Source: an uncultured Paracoccaceae bacterium
GTDB lineage: Bacteria > Pseudomonadota > Alphaproteobacteria > Rhodobacterales > Rhodobacteraceae
Assembly (NCBI GenBank): GCA_938016515.1
Contig: CALILP010000032.1
Coordinates: 1-54,932 of the forward strand
Reading direction: 5' to 3'
Length of the DNA stretch: 54,932 nucleotides
This document shows positions 40,932 to 50,265 of this stretch, in pieces (the first letter of the stretch is position 1; the number at the start of each line of letters is the position of its first letter). The position numbers were made by a program, and so were the translations under genes. Under the pieces are notes generated by a model. That model did not search any database. It was not told where the DNA came from and saw only the letters and a list, made by a program, of their open reading frames with translations.

Positions 40932-43900
40932 TCACCCGCCAGGCTCTGCGGTTTCGTTCAGCCGCTTCAGCAAATCGGGGAAGATATCGACAGACGCGGT
41001 CTTGCCGATAAAGCAATCGATGTGCCCATACCCCTGATAGACCTTACGGGTATACAGATCCGCGCAGTCCCGGTTCATGGTCTTCAGCCAGTCAACCGTC
41101 CGCAGGCTGCATTCCGGCAGCATCAAAGGGTTCTTGGCGCCCACAATAAAGTGGATCGGGAATTTCAGATTTCCGTAGCCCGCCATGTAATCGATGTCAG
41201 CACTGTGCGACACCGCATGTCCGACCTCGAAACACCGCGCGATATGCGGATAAGGTTTGCTGGACAGAGGGCCGAACATGTCTTTGATCGCATCATGGGT
41301 CGCCTGATTAAGCTGTTCGTGCTGATAGGTCGGGCCGAAGAAAAAGTTGATGCGGTGGCAGGTCGGACTGTTGCAGGGGACGGGCGAAAAGCTGGGCACT
41401 TTCCACACCAATCCGTCAATCATCTGATCCAGCGTCATGGCATCGCCACCGGGCGCGGGACTTGGTTTTGCAGCAGGTGCGCGTGGATTCACAACAGGCA
41501 TCCCGTGCTTGATGGTTTCTGTCACCTCGTCACCCAGATTAAGCAGATCGACAAATGGCCACATCTTTTTGGGAACACCGTCTGTCACATAGGTCGAGAT
41601 ATCAGAGTCAGCCTGCGCATATTTGAACCAGTTAATGATCGTATGCGGCCCCAACTGCGATGAGATCACCGACCTGACCCGCGTTTCACCAGCCAGCATC
41701 GCCATAAAGAACACCAGCGATCCAACGCAATGCACGATCACCTGCACGTCGGTCACATCGTCGTCCGTATTGGCCAGCACCATATCGATGGCGGCAGGCC
41801 AGTCCTCGGTGGCCACATCGTCCATGTCGAAGGTGCCCAGACTGGCGGGTAGGTCGCCGCTGCCGCGATAGTCCAGCAGCCAAACATCAAATCCGTCTGC
41901 GACCAGCATCTGCACCAGATTGCGATCCACCGTCGGCGTGGCAAAGGTTGATGCCAGCGCACCAAAACCAGCGGCCAGCATCACCGGCCCCTTTTTGCCG
42001 CCCTGATAGCGGGTCAAACGCAGCTTGATGACGGGGTCGCCTTCGATTTTGGGCGGTATCTCAGGCGCATAATATTGCGGGGGGGGCAGGATGAAATGCG
42101 TCTCGGCCTTTGGTTCGGCGGCGGCCTGAAAGTTTGCCATATAACTCAGGAACTGACCATAAGCCCGCAGCACAAGGAACCCCATCTTCCCAAGCGTTTT
42201 TGCCGTATAAAGGGTCTGCACCTTGGTAATCGGATCAAGCTTTTTATCCGCAATATCGGCCACCAAAAGCGCGCCTTTCATCACATTCGCGCGCCAATCC
42301 AGTAGGGCAGTAGTCTTAGGAACGTCAGCGCGTTTGCCATGACGGATGGCGGTGCTAAGGTCGCCATAGGCTGCGGACAAAGCTATCAACAGGTCAGGTT
42401 TTTGATAAGCCAGCTCTAGTCTATTGGCCTGTTTGATCACGTCTTCCAGACCTAGTTTCAGGATCCCACGGGCCAGAACATCGTCGCTGTCCACACCGTC
42501 GAAAATATCAAACGACAGCTCGGTCAGATCGCGCCACCAATGAGACCCCTCACGGTATTGCAACGTCTTGAACCCCCGGTACCGCAGCTTTTTCTGTGAG
42601 CCGTCTTTCGGGGTCATTGTCCCCTCATAGACCATGTTCCAGCATTCTACGGCGTCGTCGTTCAGGACAAGATATTTGAACGTTCCATCAACCATATATT
42701 CACGCCGGGCACTGATCGATGACTGCGTTTGATGGTCCCATATCGCGGTGCCGCTAATCGTGGCGTGGCGGCCATCTGGGTCCAGCACCCACCGCACGTT
42801 GTCCGCACTGATGTCTGCAATGAACGCAAAATTCTGGTCGCCATCGGCTGCAACGGCATATGGCCTATGCTGTGGCTTGTGATCATGGATCCCCACCGAA
42901 GAGACCCGGCCTTCCATCTTTTCGGGAAACCAAAGCGGTGGTGAAAAATCACCCATCCACGTCTCAAACAGGTCCAGCGCTGTCTTAAAGTCGTCTTGCT
43001 TGAGTGCGGCCAAAAGCGGCTCCAGCAGGGCCAGACACTGCTGTGCAATCGGAAGCAAAAGTTCTTTTTGGCCAGCCACATCGCCCGTGTAGGCCATGAA
43101 CTGCGCGGTCGTGGGCAACTCAAAAATGCCCGTGATATCGTCTGGTAGCATGGCATAATATGCACGCAGATTGTCCCATGTGGCTTTCAATTTATCGCCA
43201 ACATCATAGCCCGCATTGATCGCTCTACGAAGTTTCCGAAGCTGCTTCACTGCGTTCGTCAGTGCGTCAATCAAGTCGGGTGCGGGCCGGTCAATCGGCT
43301 CCAATTTTGGTGCAGGCGCGCGCGGCGCATAGCCAAACTTCCACGTGTGGGCCTCAGCAATCTTCACCATCGCCCGCTCTGCAATCGCGGTAATCGTCAG
43401 ATGGGGGTTCACGCCAACGGCACTGGGCAAAACGGAGCCATCGCAGACGTAAAGGCCCTCGTGCAGGTCACCTTGCGGATCAAACACCTGACAGTCCGCG
43501 TTCACAACACCATCGGTCACATCGGTGCCCATCGGGCACCCACCCAAAGGATGCACGGCCATAACGCGCTTGTTAAACGCGTCTTCCCACAACGGCATTG
43601 GCAGGAATTCGGCCTGTATCTGGTCAGAGGCCAGTTTCAGCATCTTGGCGCTGTTGGCAAACGCCGGATCATCGCCCGCATTGTCCCAATCGACGTAGAC
43701 CCTGTCGTGGGACATCTTCAGCGCGCCCTCCGCCGCATCATGGTTCATCACCAGAAACGGCAACGTCCGAGAGACCGGACCGTCATAGGCCGTATCAGCA
43801 AAGTTCAACGGGTCGTTCTGCATCACATCTGCAAGCTTTGCGACGTCGCCCATCCGGGTCCCCACATCACCAAACCGGAACTGATCGCCCTGAATGGCGT

Positions 43901-45101
43901 CGATCATCGGATAAAGACCGGCATAAATCGGGGCCAAGGCACCGGGCATCGCGCCTTCTTCGATGATCATGCATTCATTCAGCGGTGTGTTCTGATCGCC
44001 CAGCGTGATCACCCCTGTGATACAAGGGCCGGGCTTGCGGCTGGGATGGACAATGCCTTTGGTGACATCGGTTTCCCCTGCACCCACACAATAGGTCGGT
44101 TTGCGCGGGTCCTGCTGGGTCTCTGGCGTCTTGTCGTCGTCGTCCTCTTCGGGGTCAGTCATATTGGCGTTGTAGGCAAAGGCCCAGACGTCGCCGTTGG
44201 TCGAAAACTGATGGCCCAATGTCTGGGAAAACTGCAAAGCATCGCTGCGGCTGCGCAATAAAATCTCGGTCGATCCCAGCGTTCCTGCGGCAAGGATCAC
44301 CATCTTGGCGGTCAGTGTGCGGATCTTGCCGGTGGCGGTGTCCTTCACCGAAACCTGCCATAGGTCATCCGCCCGAGACAGGCTTTGAACATCGGCGCCC
44401 ACATAAATCTGCGCCTTGTCGACGACAGCATCAGGCAGGTAGTTCATCAAAACAGTGTTCTTGGCCCCATAGTTACAGCCAGACACGCAGTCCCCACAAT
44501 CGGTACAGGCATTTTGCCGGACGCCAGCGGGGTTTGAGCCCTCTGTGAACATCACGTTGATATCGGCGCGTTTGAACGGGGCTTTCATGCCATCAGCGAC
44601 ACGCTCCAGCGCATCCAGCTTTGGCAGGCTGCGGCCCGCCGGATAGGGCTGAGAGCCAAGCATGTCGCGCGCGTATTGATAGTAAGGCCGCAGCGCATCA
44701 GGATCACTGCAATAGGGTTCAGGCCAGCTTTTCAAGGAGCGGGGATCAGCCTCGATTGCGACATTGGCGTTGATCAGGGATGTACCCCCCAAACCGCAGC
44801 CAACAAAGACGTTCACGTTGTCGCTGACCCGGATGTCATACAGACCGTAAGGCTTGCCATACGTCTTGCCGGTGCCGCTCAGCGTGGTCTGAAACTCTGA
44901 CAAGCCGGTTACCATATCTTTGGGGTAGTCACCCGGCCGCATCTCGCGGCCCCGTTCCAACACGGTCACAGGCTGGCCTGCACGGGCAAGCCGGGACGCG
45001 GCCACACCACCCCCATACCCGGACCCGATCACAAGGATCGTGTGATCATCGGGCGCATCAGTGAAAGGCTGGGAAATATGATCCTTTGACAGGTCGGTCA
45101 T
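40932..45101 (-). CDS. GMC-type oxidoreductase fused to an alpha/beta-hydrolase
   Basis: A 1389-residue protein. Residues about 20-570 are a cholesterol-oxidase-like GMC flavoprotein: FAD site TILVIGSGYGGGVAASRLA, GLGGTSLINANVAIEADP, CTDCGDCVSGCNYGAKNT with a Cys cluster that could bind a metal centre, and HPLGGCPMGTDV with a C-terminal CDGSVLPSAVGVNPHLTI. A middle part of about 450 residues has no clear family. The C-terminal third (about 1030-1389) is an alpha/beta-hydrolase, with nucleophile elbow VHCVGS, so Cys1125 replaces Ser. Substrates are probably hydrophobic sterol-like or lipid compounds, but this is inferred. Its ATG overlaps the metallophosphoesterase stop by four bases. Confidence 0.85.
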   Translation of the reverse strand: MTDLSKDHISQPFTDAPDDHTILVIGSGYGGGVAASRLARAGQPVTVLERGREMRPGDYPKDMVTGLSEFQTTLSGTGKTYGKPYGLYDIRVSDNVNVFVGCGLGGTSLINANVAIEADPRSLKSWPEPYCSDPDALRPYYQYARDMLGSQPYPAGRSLPKLDALERVADGMKAPFKRADINVMFTEGSNPAGVRQNACTDCGDCVSGCNYGAKNTVLMNYLPDAVVDKAQIYVGADVQSLSRADDLWQVSVKDTATGKIRTLTAKMVILAAGTLGSTEILLRSRSDALQFSQTLGHQFSTNGDVWAFAYNANMTDPEEDDDDKTPETQQDPRKPTYCVGAGETDVTKGIVHPSRKPGPCITGVITLGDQNTPLNECMIIEEGAMPGALAPIYAGLYPMIDAIQGDQFRFGDVGTRMGDVAKLADVMQNDPLNFADTAYDGPVSRTLPFLVMNHDAAEGALKMSHDRVYVDWDNAGDDPAFANSAKMLKLASDQIQAEFLPMPLWEDAFNKRVMAVHPLGGCPMGTDVTDGVVNADCQVFDPQGDLHEGLYVCDGSVLPSAVGVNPHLTITAIAERAMVKIAEAHTWKFGYAPRAPAPKLEPIDRPAPDLIDALTNAVKQLRKLRRAINAGYDVGDKLKATWDNLRAYYAMLPDDITGIFELPTTAQFMAYTGDVAGQKELLLPIAQQCLALLEPLLAALKQDDFKTALDLFETWMGDFSPPLWFPEKMEGRVSSVGIHDHKPQHRPYAVAADGDQNFAFIADISADNVRWVLDPDGRHATISGTAIWDHQTQSSISARREYMVDGTFKYLVLNDDAVECWNMVYEGTMTPKDGSQKKLRYRGFKTLQYREGSHWWRDLTELSFDIFDGVDSDDVLARGILKLGLEDVIKQANRLELAYQKPDLLIALSAAYGDLSTAIRHGKRADVPKTTALLDWRANVMKGALLVADIADKKLDPITKVQTLYTAKTLGKMGFLVLRAYGQFLSYMANFQAAAEPKAETHFILPPPQYYAPEIPPKIEGDPVIKLRLTRYQGGKKGPVMLAAGFGALASTFATPTVDRNLVQMLVADGFDVWLLDYRGSGDLPASLGTFDMDDVATEDWPAAIDMVLANTDDDVTDVQVIVHCVGSLVFFMAMLAGETRVRSVISSQLGPHTIINWFKYAQADSDISTYVTDGVPKKMWPFVDLLNLGDEVTETIKHGMPVVNPRAPAAKPSPAPGGDAMTLDQMIDGLVWKVPSFSPVPCNSPTCHRINFFFGPTYQHEQLNQATHDAIKDMFGPLSSKPYPHIARCFEVGHAVSHSADIDYMAGYGNLKFPIHFIVGAKNPLMLPECSLRTVDWLKTMNRDCADLYTRKVYQGYGHIDCFIGKTASVDIFPDLLKRLNETAEPGG

Positions 45102-46519
45102 GGCGCGTTTCTCCGGGTCGTTGGGTCCGGGTTCGTAAGATCAAGAAGTATCTTTTGGCGTATGTCGTATGCGGTCTTGGCGGCCTTTGCCAAATCGTCC
45201 CAAAGGGGTGCGGACATCGCAAGCCATTGGCGCACGGCATTCGCAAATGCGACAGCGCCCTCGGTGTCATCACGCAAAGGAACAACGGCGGCCCGGTGCA
45301 TCTCGCCGTTCTGGGGGGTGCCCAGCACATCAACAGACACAACATTCAGGTCATGATCAATCAGCACCATCCCGGCCCCAGATCGATTATCCAGCCGCGG
45401 GCCATTCAAGGTCCAGCCCCCGGTGTTATGAACTTTCACCGGTGCTTTGCAGGCATCAGTCACAAGGCGATCAGCAAAGGGCTTATGGGTATGACCGAAA
45501 ATGAAGGTCAGGTCGGTGACATTATCGCCCAGCTCCTCGGCAATCTGGGTCTTGGCAACACCATCCATATACCAGCGCAGACCTTCCCAGCCCTCGGTGG
45601 TCAAGGCTTCGACAATCGCTGCGCGTTCGGTGTCGATAAACATACCAAGGGTCGCATCAAAGCCAACACGGGTGGCCATGTTCAGACCCTGACGCAATGC
45701 CAGATTGCCACTAAGCGGAAGCATCTCTGACAGCTTTTCAGAGATCCCCTCGCTCCATCGTGCGGATTTTGTCCGAAACCCGGCAGAGGTCAGCAGGTGT
45801 TGATAAAGATCATAACTTTCATCACCAAACCCGGTTTCGCCAACGCTGGACCAAAAGAAATCCAGCCATCCGGCGTTCTCAGTTGATATCTCTTCGGCGG
45901 TCAAAAACTGCCGCTTGGTCCCGATCATTGCATCACGCAGCTTGCTGATCAGCCGATACGGGCTTTCGGCAAAATGGCCGTGGTGTAGGAAAACAGCGCG
46001 ACCCTTGTCGCCAAACCCGATGTTGGGATAGCGAAAATCAACAGCATCAAATCCAGACGCCTGCGCAAGGTTCGTCAGCAGGCGGCTTTCAACACTCGGG
46101 TCCGGCTCAAAGGCGGGGGTGATCTGACGATAGCTTGCACCGGCATCGGGATGCACCAAACGGGTGCTGTCCAGCCCAAGCCGGGCGTCAGTCCAAAGCG
46201 CGTGATCGTGGTTTCCGGCGGTCGCAATCAACGTCTTATCAAGCCGCCCACCGGCAGTCAGGGCAGACAGATACCCAATTGCACTTTGGGTCGCGTCGGT
46301 GCGATCTGAAAACTGCAGATCAAGCAAATCACCCAGGATAATCAGCTGAGGGGTGTCAGACTGCTGGGACAAAAGACCATCTAGGGCCGTCGCAAAGGCG
46401 GTGGTCACTGGACTGACACGCTGCATATCAGCGCCGCCCGACTTTGGGTCGCCAAGGTAGGTCAGCAGGCTCATCTGCGCGCCAGCGTGCTGATCGGATA
46501 GACAAATGTACTTTAACAT
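45098..46519 (-). CDS. Calcineurin-like metallophosphoesterase
   Basis: A 473-residue soluble protein. The metal-binding motifs appear in order: SDQHAG (D9, H11), ILGDLLDL, TAGNHDH, LHHGHF and FGHTHKPF. These define the calcineurin-like phosphoesterase fold with a dimetal centre. The substrate is unknown; the large insertion between motifs is not typical of cyclic-nucleotide phosphodiesterases. It is the first gene of the minus-strand operon with the GMC/hydrolase fusion and the cyclase, each overlapping or touching the next. A common role in lipid or nucleotide signalling is possible. Confidence 0.9.
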   Translation of the reverse strand: MLKYICLSDQHAGAQMSLLTYLGDPKSGGADMQRVSPVTTAFATALDGLLSQQSDTPQLIILGDLLDLQFSDRTDATQSAIGYLSALTAGGRLDKTLIATAGNHDHALWTDARLGLDSTRLVHPDAGASYRQITPAFEPDPSVESRLLTNLAQASGFDAVDFRYPNIGFGDKGRAVFLHHGHFAESPYRLISKLRDAMIGTKRQFLTAEEISTENAGWLDFFWSSVGETGFGDESYDLYQHLLTSAGFRTKSARWSEGISEKLSEMLPLSGNLALRQGLNMATRVGFDATLGMFIDTERAAIVEALTTEGWEGLRWYMDGVAKTQIAEELGDNVTDLTFIFGHTHKPFADRLVTDACKAPVKVHNTGGWTLNGPRLDNRSGAGMVLIDHDLNVVSVDVLGTPQNGEMHRAAVVPLRDDTEGAVAFANAVRQWLAMSAPLWDDLAKAAKTAYDIRQKILLDLTNPDPTTRRNAP

Positions 46520-46704
46520 GACGTTAGGTAAGCCCCCGCGATCACAGTGGGATCAAGGCAGGCCTTATGTCAACAAGTACGCATACGCACTTTTCCGTCT
46601 TGTTTGGGCAAATCACACTGACCAGCCAATCAAATGTCTGGCCAGCCTGAACAACCGTCTCTGCCAATCAGGACCAAAACCTCCACGAATATTCGCAATT
46701 GCCA

Positions 46705-46728
46705 TTTGTTACTTTATAAAATAACAAA
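46705..46728. promoter_or_regulatory. Candidate Zur operator
   Basis: A perfect 7-bp inverted repeat, TTTGTTA / TAACAAA, flanks a 10-nt AT-rich core (CTTTATAAAA). It resembles the GTTAT-type AT-rich palindromes bound by Zur. It lies 28 nt before the ATG of the Zur-like gene, so it could mediate autoregulation and zinc control of the downstream operon. It is also 186 nt upstream of the divergent metallophosphoesterase. Confidence 0.6.
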
Positions 46729-46755
46729 CTCCCGATGATTTTGGGGGCAAGGTTC

Positions 46756-47142
46756 ATGCGCAAACAAGCAGCAGTGCGGCAATCTGATGTTTTGGATGTC
46801 CTGCAAGACCATGACAAACCGATGACAGCTTACGCCATTCTTGATCTTATGAAGGTGGACGAGCCTGATCTGGCGGCCCCAACCGTCTATCGCGCGCTCG
46901 CCGCTCTTACGGATCAAGGGCGGGCGCACAAACTGGAATCGATCAAGGCTTTCGTGCCGTGCCGGTGCAAACACGAAGCGGCTGTTCCGGTGCTTGCGAT
47001 CTGCGAAGACTGCGGCACGGTCGAGGAACATGACGGCACCAGCCTTTTGCCAAACCTGACGGCTCTTTCCGCAAAATCTTCGTTCGACGCGACCCGGCAT
47101 ATTGTCGAAATTCACGGGCGCTGCGATCAATGTTCACCCTAG
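46756..47142 (+). CDS. zur: Fur-family regulator, Zur-like
   Basis: A 128-residue Fur-family repressor. The N-terminal winged HTH contains MTAYAILDLMKVDEPDLAAPTVYRALAAL, and the C-terminal metal domain has two Cys pairs, CEDC and CDQC, for structural zinc. The metal-binding HHHxH of Fur is absent, which fits Zur better. I choose ATG 46756, with GGGGCAAGG upstream. A perfect palindrome lies ahead. The downstream genes encode a His-rich periplasmic protein and an ABC transporter, supporting zinc homeostasis. The next gene starts 30 nt later, so they are cotranscribed. Confidence 0.85.
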   Translation: MRKQAAVRQSDVLDVLQDHDKPMTAYAILDLMKVDEPDLAAPTVYRALAALTDQGRAHKLESIKAFVPCRCKHEAAVPVLAICEDCGTVEEHDGTSLLPNLTALSAKSSFDATRHIVEIHGRCDQCSP

Positions 47143-47172
47143 TCTTCCATGTCTTGCCATAGGATTAACCCG

Positions 47173-47790
47173 ATGAAACTTCTCCCCATTCTCGCGGCAA
47201 CCGCGCTGACGACCACCCCTGCGTTCGCCGAAGAAACCCGCCAACTTGACGCGCACGAACACGGTGTGGGGCAGTTGGATATCGCCTTTGCCGGACAGAA
47301 AATCGCGATGTCCCTGCGGGCGCCGGGTGCTGACATTGTTGGCTTTGAATACGCTGCAACACGTGCGGAAGATCGCGCAGCTGTTGATGCAGCGGTCGCC
47401 GCTTTGGCAGGGCCCTTGGATTTGTTCATGGTCCCGGATGCAGCAGGCTGCAGTGTCGTTCAGGCATCTGCAGAACTAGAAAGCGAAGACGATCATGATG
47501 ACCAAGATCACGACGAACATGCCCACGATGATCACGCTGAAGAGGCGCACGAAGACCACGACGAACACGCCCATGATGAACATGCAGACAAGGCCAGCCA
47601 CACGGAATTTCACGCAGAATATGTGCTGACCTGCGCTGACCCGTCGGCGGTGACGGAACTGACCTTTGCCTACTTCGACCGCTTCCCCAACGCCCAAGAG
47701 GTCGAGGTCCAGCTTATTTCCGACACCGGAGCAACAGCCTTTGAGGTTGAACGTGACGCCCCAACCCTCGACCTCCGCGGCATGTTCTAA
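47173..47790 (+). CDS. zrgA: ZrgA-type periplasmic zinc-binding protein (DUF2796)
   Basis: A 205-residue exported protein. A signal peptide (LLPILAATALTTTPAFA) is followed by the conserved LDAHEHGVGQLDIAFAGQKI, typical of DUF2796. A His/Asp/Glu-rich run lies at about residues 106-142 (DHDEHAHDDHAEEAHEDHDE), which should bind zinc. The C terminus (EVEVQLISDTGATAFEVER) matches the family. AGGA lies 8 nt before ATG 47173. It likely collects periplasmic zinc for the transporter encoded by the next two genes. Confidence 0.85.
   Translation: MKLLPILAATALTTTPAFAEETRQLDAHEHGVGQLDIAFAGQKIAMSLRAPGADIVGFEYAATRAEDRAAVDAAVAALAGPLDLFMVPDAAGCSVVQASAELESEDDHDDQDHDEHAHDDHAEEAHEDHDEHAHDEHADKASHTEFHAEYVLTCADPSAVTELTFAYFDRFPNAQEVEVQLISDTGATAFEVERDAPTLDLRGMF
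47490..47600 (+). repeat. His/Asp/Glu-coding low-complexity run in zrgA
   Basis: Degenerate repeats of Asp-His and Glu-His codons (GAT/GAC CAT/CAC, GAA) encode the metal-binding loop. Ends are approximate. Confidence 0.6.
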
Positions 47791-48496
47791 GCCATTGTCA
47801 GACACCGCTTCAGTCTTGCAACTTGATGATGTCCGATACCGCTGGCCGGGTCGGGCATCGTTTGGTTTGCACGTTCCAGACCTGTCCTTGGCACAGGCCG
47901 AAACGATCCTGCTGCTGGGCGAAAGCGGGTCCGGAAAATCAACGCTCTTGTCGTTGATCTGCGGGACCATCATCGCCGACACTGGCCGCATCTCCGTATC
48001 AGGCACCGATATTGCAGCACTGTCAGCGGGGCAGCGTGATCGCTTTCGGGCCGAACAAATCGGGCTCATTTTCCAGCAATTCAACCTGCTGCCGTTTGCC
48101 AATGTGCAAGACAACATCCTTTTGCCTTTGAAATTCGCACCAGAGCGACGCAATCGTGTGACCGATCCCAACACGCAAGCCGCGCAGCTTTGCAATGATT
48201 TGGGTCTGCCAACAGGGGTCATGTCAGCAAAAGCAGGCACCCTCAGCGTCGGACAACAACAACGCGTGGCAGCCGCGCGTGCACTTATCGGGATGCCCCC
48301 ACTGATCATCGCGGACGAGCCGACATCGTCTTTAGACGCCGCCACCCAAGCGACCTTTCTGGACCTGCTTTTCGCGCAATCGCGGGCGCACGGCACGACA
48401 GTTCTGATGGTCAGCCACGATGCGCGCCTGTCGGACCAGTTTGACCGGGTCATACACATGGCTGACGTGGCCCAAACCGTCAGGGATGCGGCATGA
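47753..48496 (+). CDS. ABC transporter ATP-binding protein (MacB/LolD type)
   Basis: A 247-residue cytoplasmic ATPase. Walker A GESGSGKST, Q-loop FQQFNLLPF, signature LSVGQQQRVAAARAL, Walker B LIIADEPTSSLD and the H-loop SHD are all present. It would energise the adjacent FtsX-type permease. The start is uncertain: GTG 47753 has GAGG 6 nt upstream and overlaps zrgA by 38 nt; TTG 47795 lies just after the zrgA stop but lacks a good site. The stop overlaps the permease ATG. Confidence 0.9.
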   Translation: MTPQPSTSAACSKPLSDTASVLQLDDVRYRWPGRASFGLHVPDLSLAQAETILLLGESGSGKSTLLSLICGTIIADTGRISVSGTDIAALSAGQRDRFRAEQIGLIFQQFNLLPFANVQDNILLPLKFAPERRNRVTDPNTQAAQLCNDLGLPTGVMSAKAGTLSVGQQQRVAAARALIGMPPLIIADEPTSSLDAATQATFLDLLFAQSRAHGTTVLMVSHDARLSDQFDRVIHMADVAQTVRDAA

Positions 48497-49743
48497 TCCT
48501 GCGCCTCGCATTCGGATCGCTGATCGCGCGCAGTCTGACGGTTTGCATGACCATCCTCGCGATTGCCCTGTCTGTGGCCCTGTTCCTTGGCGTGGAAAAA
48601 GTCCGGACCGGGGCCAAAGCCAGCTTTGCCGATACCATATCGGGGACAGATCTGATTGTCGGAGCGCGGTCGGGCTCGGTGCAACTGCTGCTTTATTCCG
48701 TCTTTCGGATCGGCAATGCGACCAACAACATGACGTGGGAAAGCTACCAAGACATCGCGGACCGGCCAGAAGTCGACTGGATCGTGCCCATCTCACTTGG
48801 CGACAGCCACAGACAGTTCCGGGTCATGGGCACCACGCAGGCCTTCTTTGAAAGGTACAAATACCGCTCTGGCCAATCGCTTGCGCTTCGCGACGGGGCC
48901 CTGATGGACGATCTGTTCGATACAGTCATCGGGGCGGATGTCGCGGCAACGTTGGGCTACGATATCGAGGATCCGATTGTGGTGGCCCACGGTCTTGCAT
49001 CCTTTACAGAACACGAAGACCAACCGTTCCAAGTGTCCGGCATCCTTGAAAAAACGGGAACGCCGGTTGATCGCACGGTCATCGTCAGCCTAGAGGCCAT
49101 CGAGGCAATCCACGTCGACTGGCAAAGCGGGGCGCAAATACCGGGTCAATCAACGCCCGCCGATGTCTTGCGGCAGATGGAATTGCAGCCACAAGCGATC
49201 ACAGCAGCGCTTGTGGGTGTCAAAGGCCGGCTTCAGGTGTTTGGCCTGCAACGATCCATCAACGAATACCCTCAGGAACCGCTGCTGGCGATCTTGCCCG
49301 GCGTCGCCCTTCAGGAACTTTGGCAAATCGTGGGCATCGCGGAAACAGCGCTGATCGGCGTCTCGGCGATGGTCATCATCACAGCTCTGATCGGCATGAT
49401 GGCCACGATCTTTTCCAGCCTGAACGAGCGACGACGCGAAATGGCGATTTTCAGGGCGATGGGGGCGCGACCCCGTGTGATCTTGGGTCTGCTGGTGCTG
49501 GAAGCGGTCATCATGGCAGCGCTTGGTGCGGTGCTTGGCCTTGGGCTCCTTTATGTCGGATTATTCATTGGCCAACCGCTGATCGACAGCGCCTTTGGTC
49601 TGTGGCTCCCGATCGAGCCGCCGTCACTGCGCGAACTTTGGGTTCTGTTGGGCGTGGTGGCTGCTGGCGCAATTGTGAGCATGATACCAGCACTGCGCGC
49701 CTACCGCATGTCACTGGCAGATGGTATGATGGTGCGGATTTAG
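48493..49743 (+). CDS. ABC transporter permease, FtsX/MacB family
   Basis: A 416-residue membrane protein: an N-terminal helix (about 5-30), a large periplasmic domain (about 35-275), then three C-terminal helices. The pattern NERRREMAIFRAMGARPRVI between the first and second C-terminal helices is the hallmark of FtsX-type permeases. These usually act as mechanotransmitters, not channels, so direct zinc import is not certain. It overlaps the ATPase gene by four bases and precedes the DUF3299 pair by 15 nt. Confidence 0.9.
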   Translation: MILRLAFGSLIARSLTVCMTILAIALSVALFLGVEKVRTGAKASFADTISGTDLIVGARSGSVQLLLYSVFRIGNATNNMTWESYQDIADRPEVDWIVPISLGDSHRQFRVMGTTQAFFERYKYRSGQSLALRDGALMDDLFDTVIGADVAATLGYDIEDPIVVAHGLASFTEHEDQPFQVSGILEKTGTPVDRTVIVSLEAIEAIHVDWQSGAQIPGQSTPADVLRQMELQPQAITAALVGVKGRLQVFGLQRSINEYPQEPLLAILPGVALQELWQIVGIAETALIGVSAMVIITALIGMMATIFSSLNERRREMAIFRAMGARPRVILGLLVLEAVIMAALGAVLGLGLLYVGLFIGQPLIDSAFGLWLPIEPPSLRELWVLLGVVAAGAIVSMIPALRAYRMSLADGMMVRI

Positions 49744-49758
49744 GACGGAAGGATTAAG

Positions 49759-50265
49759 ATGATGGACGTATCACGTCGCAAATTGATCACGACAGCGCTG
49801 GCCAGCGCGGCGCTCCCGCAGGCTGCTTTTGCCCGTTCGCCCACTGAAATCACATGGGAAGAACTGATCCCACCTGGCGTTGCCTATTCCGAAATCATCG
49901 GGGAGGGCTACATGGATGAACGCAACGACATCTGGATGCCCCAATTCGACGAAAATGCCAGAAAACTGAACCCTGTATTGGATGGGGCCTACATCAAGAT
50001 GCCGGGTTTTATCATCCCGATCGACTTGTCGACGGACGGGGTGACCAGCTTTATTCTGGTGCCCTATGTCGGGGCCTGCATCCACACCCCGCCACCGCCA
50101 CCAAACCAGCTGGTCTTCGTGACCGCTGAAACGCCTTGGCCCAGCGATGACCTATGGGAGGCCGTTTGGGTCACAGGGCAGATGCACCATGAAATCCAGT
50201 CTACAGACGTCGCCGAAACCGGCTATATGCTGACCGCAGACGCAATGGAGGTCTATGTTTGGTAG
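49759..50265 (+). CDS. DUF3299 protein, first of tandem pair
   Basis: A 168-residue exported protein. The N terminus SRRKLITTALASAALPQAAFA could be a Tat or Sec signal. The conserved DUF3299 core is visible: ITWEELIPPG, KMPGFIIPIDL, SFILVPYVGACIHTPPPPPNQLV. The Cys and His near CIHTPPPP are candidates for metal binding. The function is unknown, but the family is often linked to zinc ABC operons. Its stop overlaps the second copy's start by seven bases. Confidence 0.85.
   Translation: MMDVSRRKLITTALASAALPQAAFARSPTEITWEELIPPGVAYSEIIGEGYMDERNDIWMPQFDENARKLNPVLDGAYIKMPGFIIPIDLSTDGVTSFILVPYVGACIHTPPPPPNQLVFVTAETPWPSDDLWEAVWVTGQMHHEIQSTDVAETGYMLTADAMEVYVW

Noticed and set aside
43347-44261. 304-codon plus-strand frame
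   Set aside because: Antisense to the GMC oxidoreductase domain; translation looks random.
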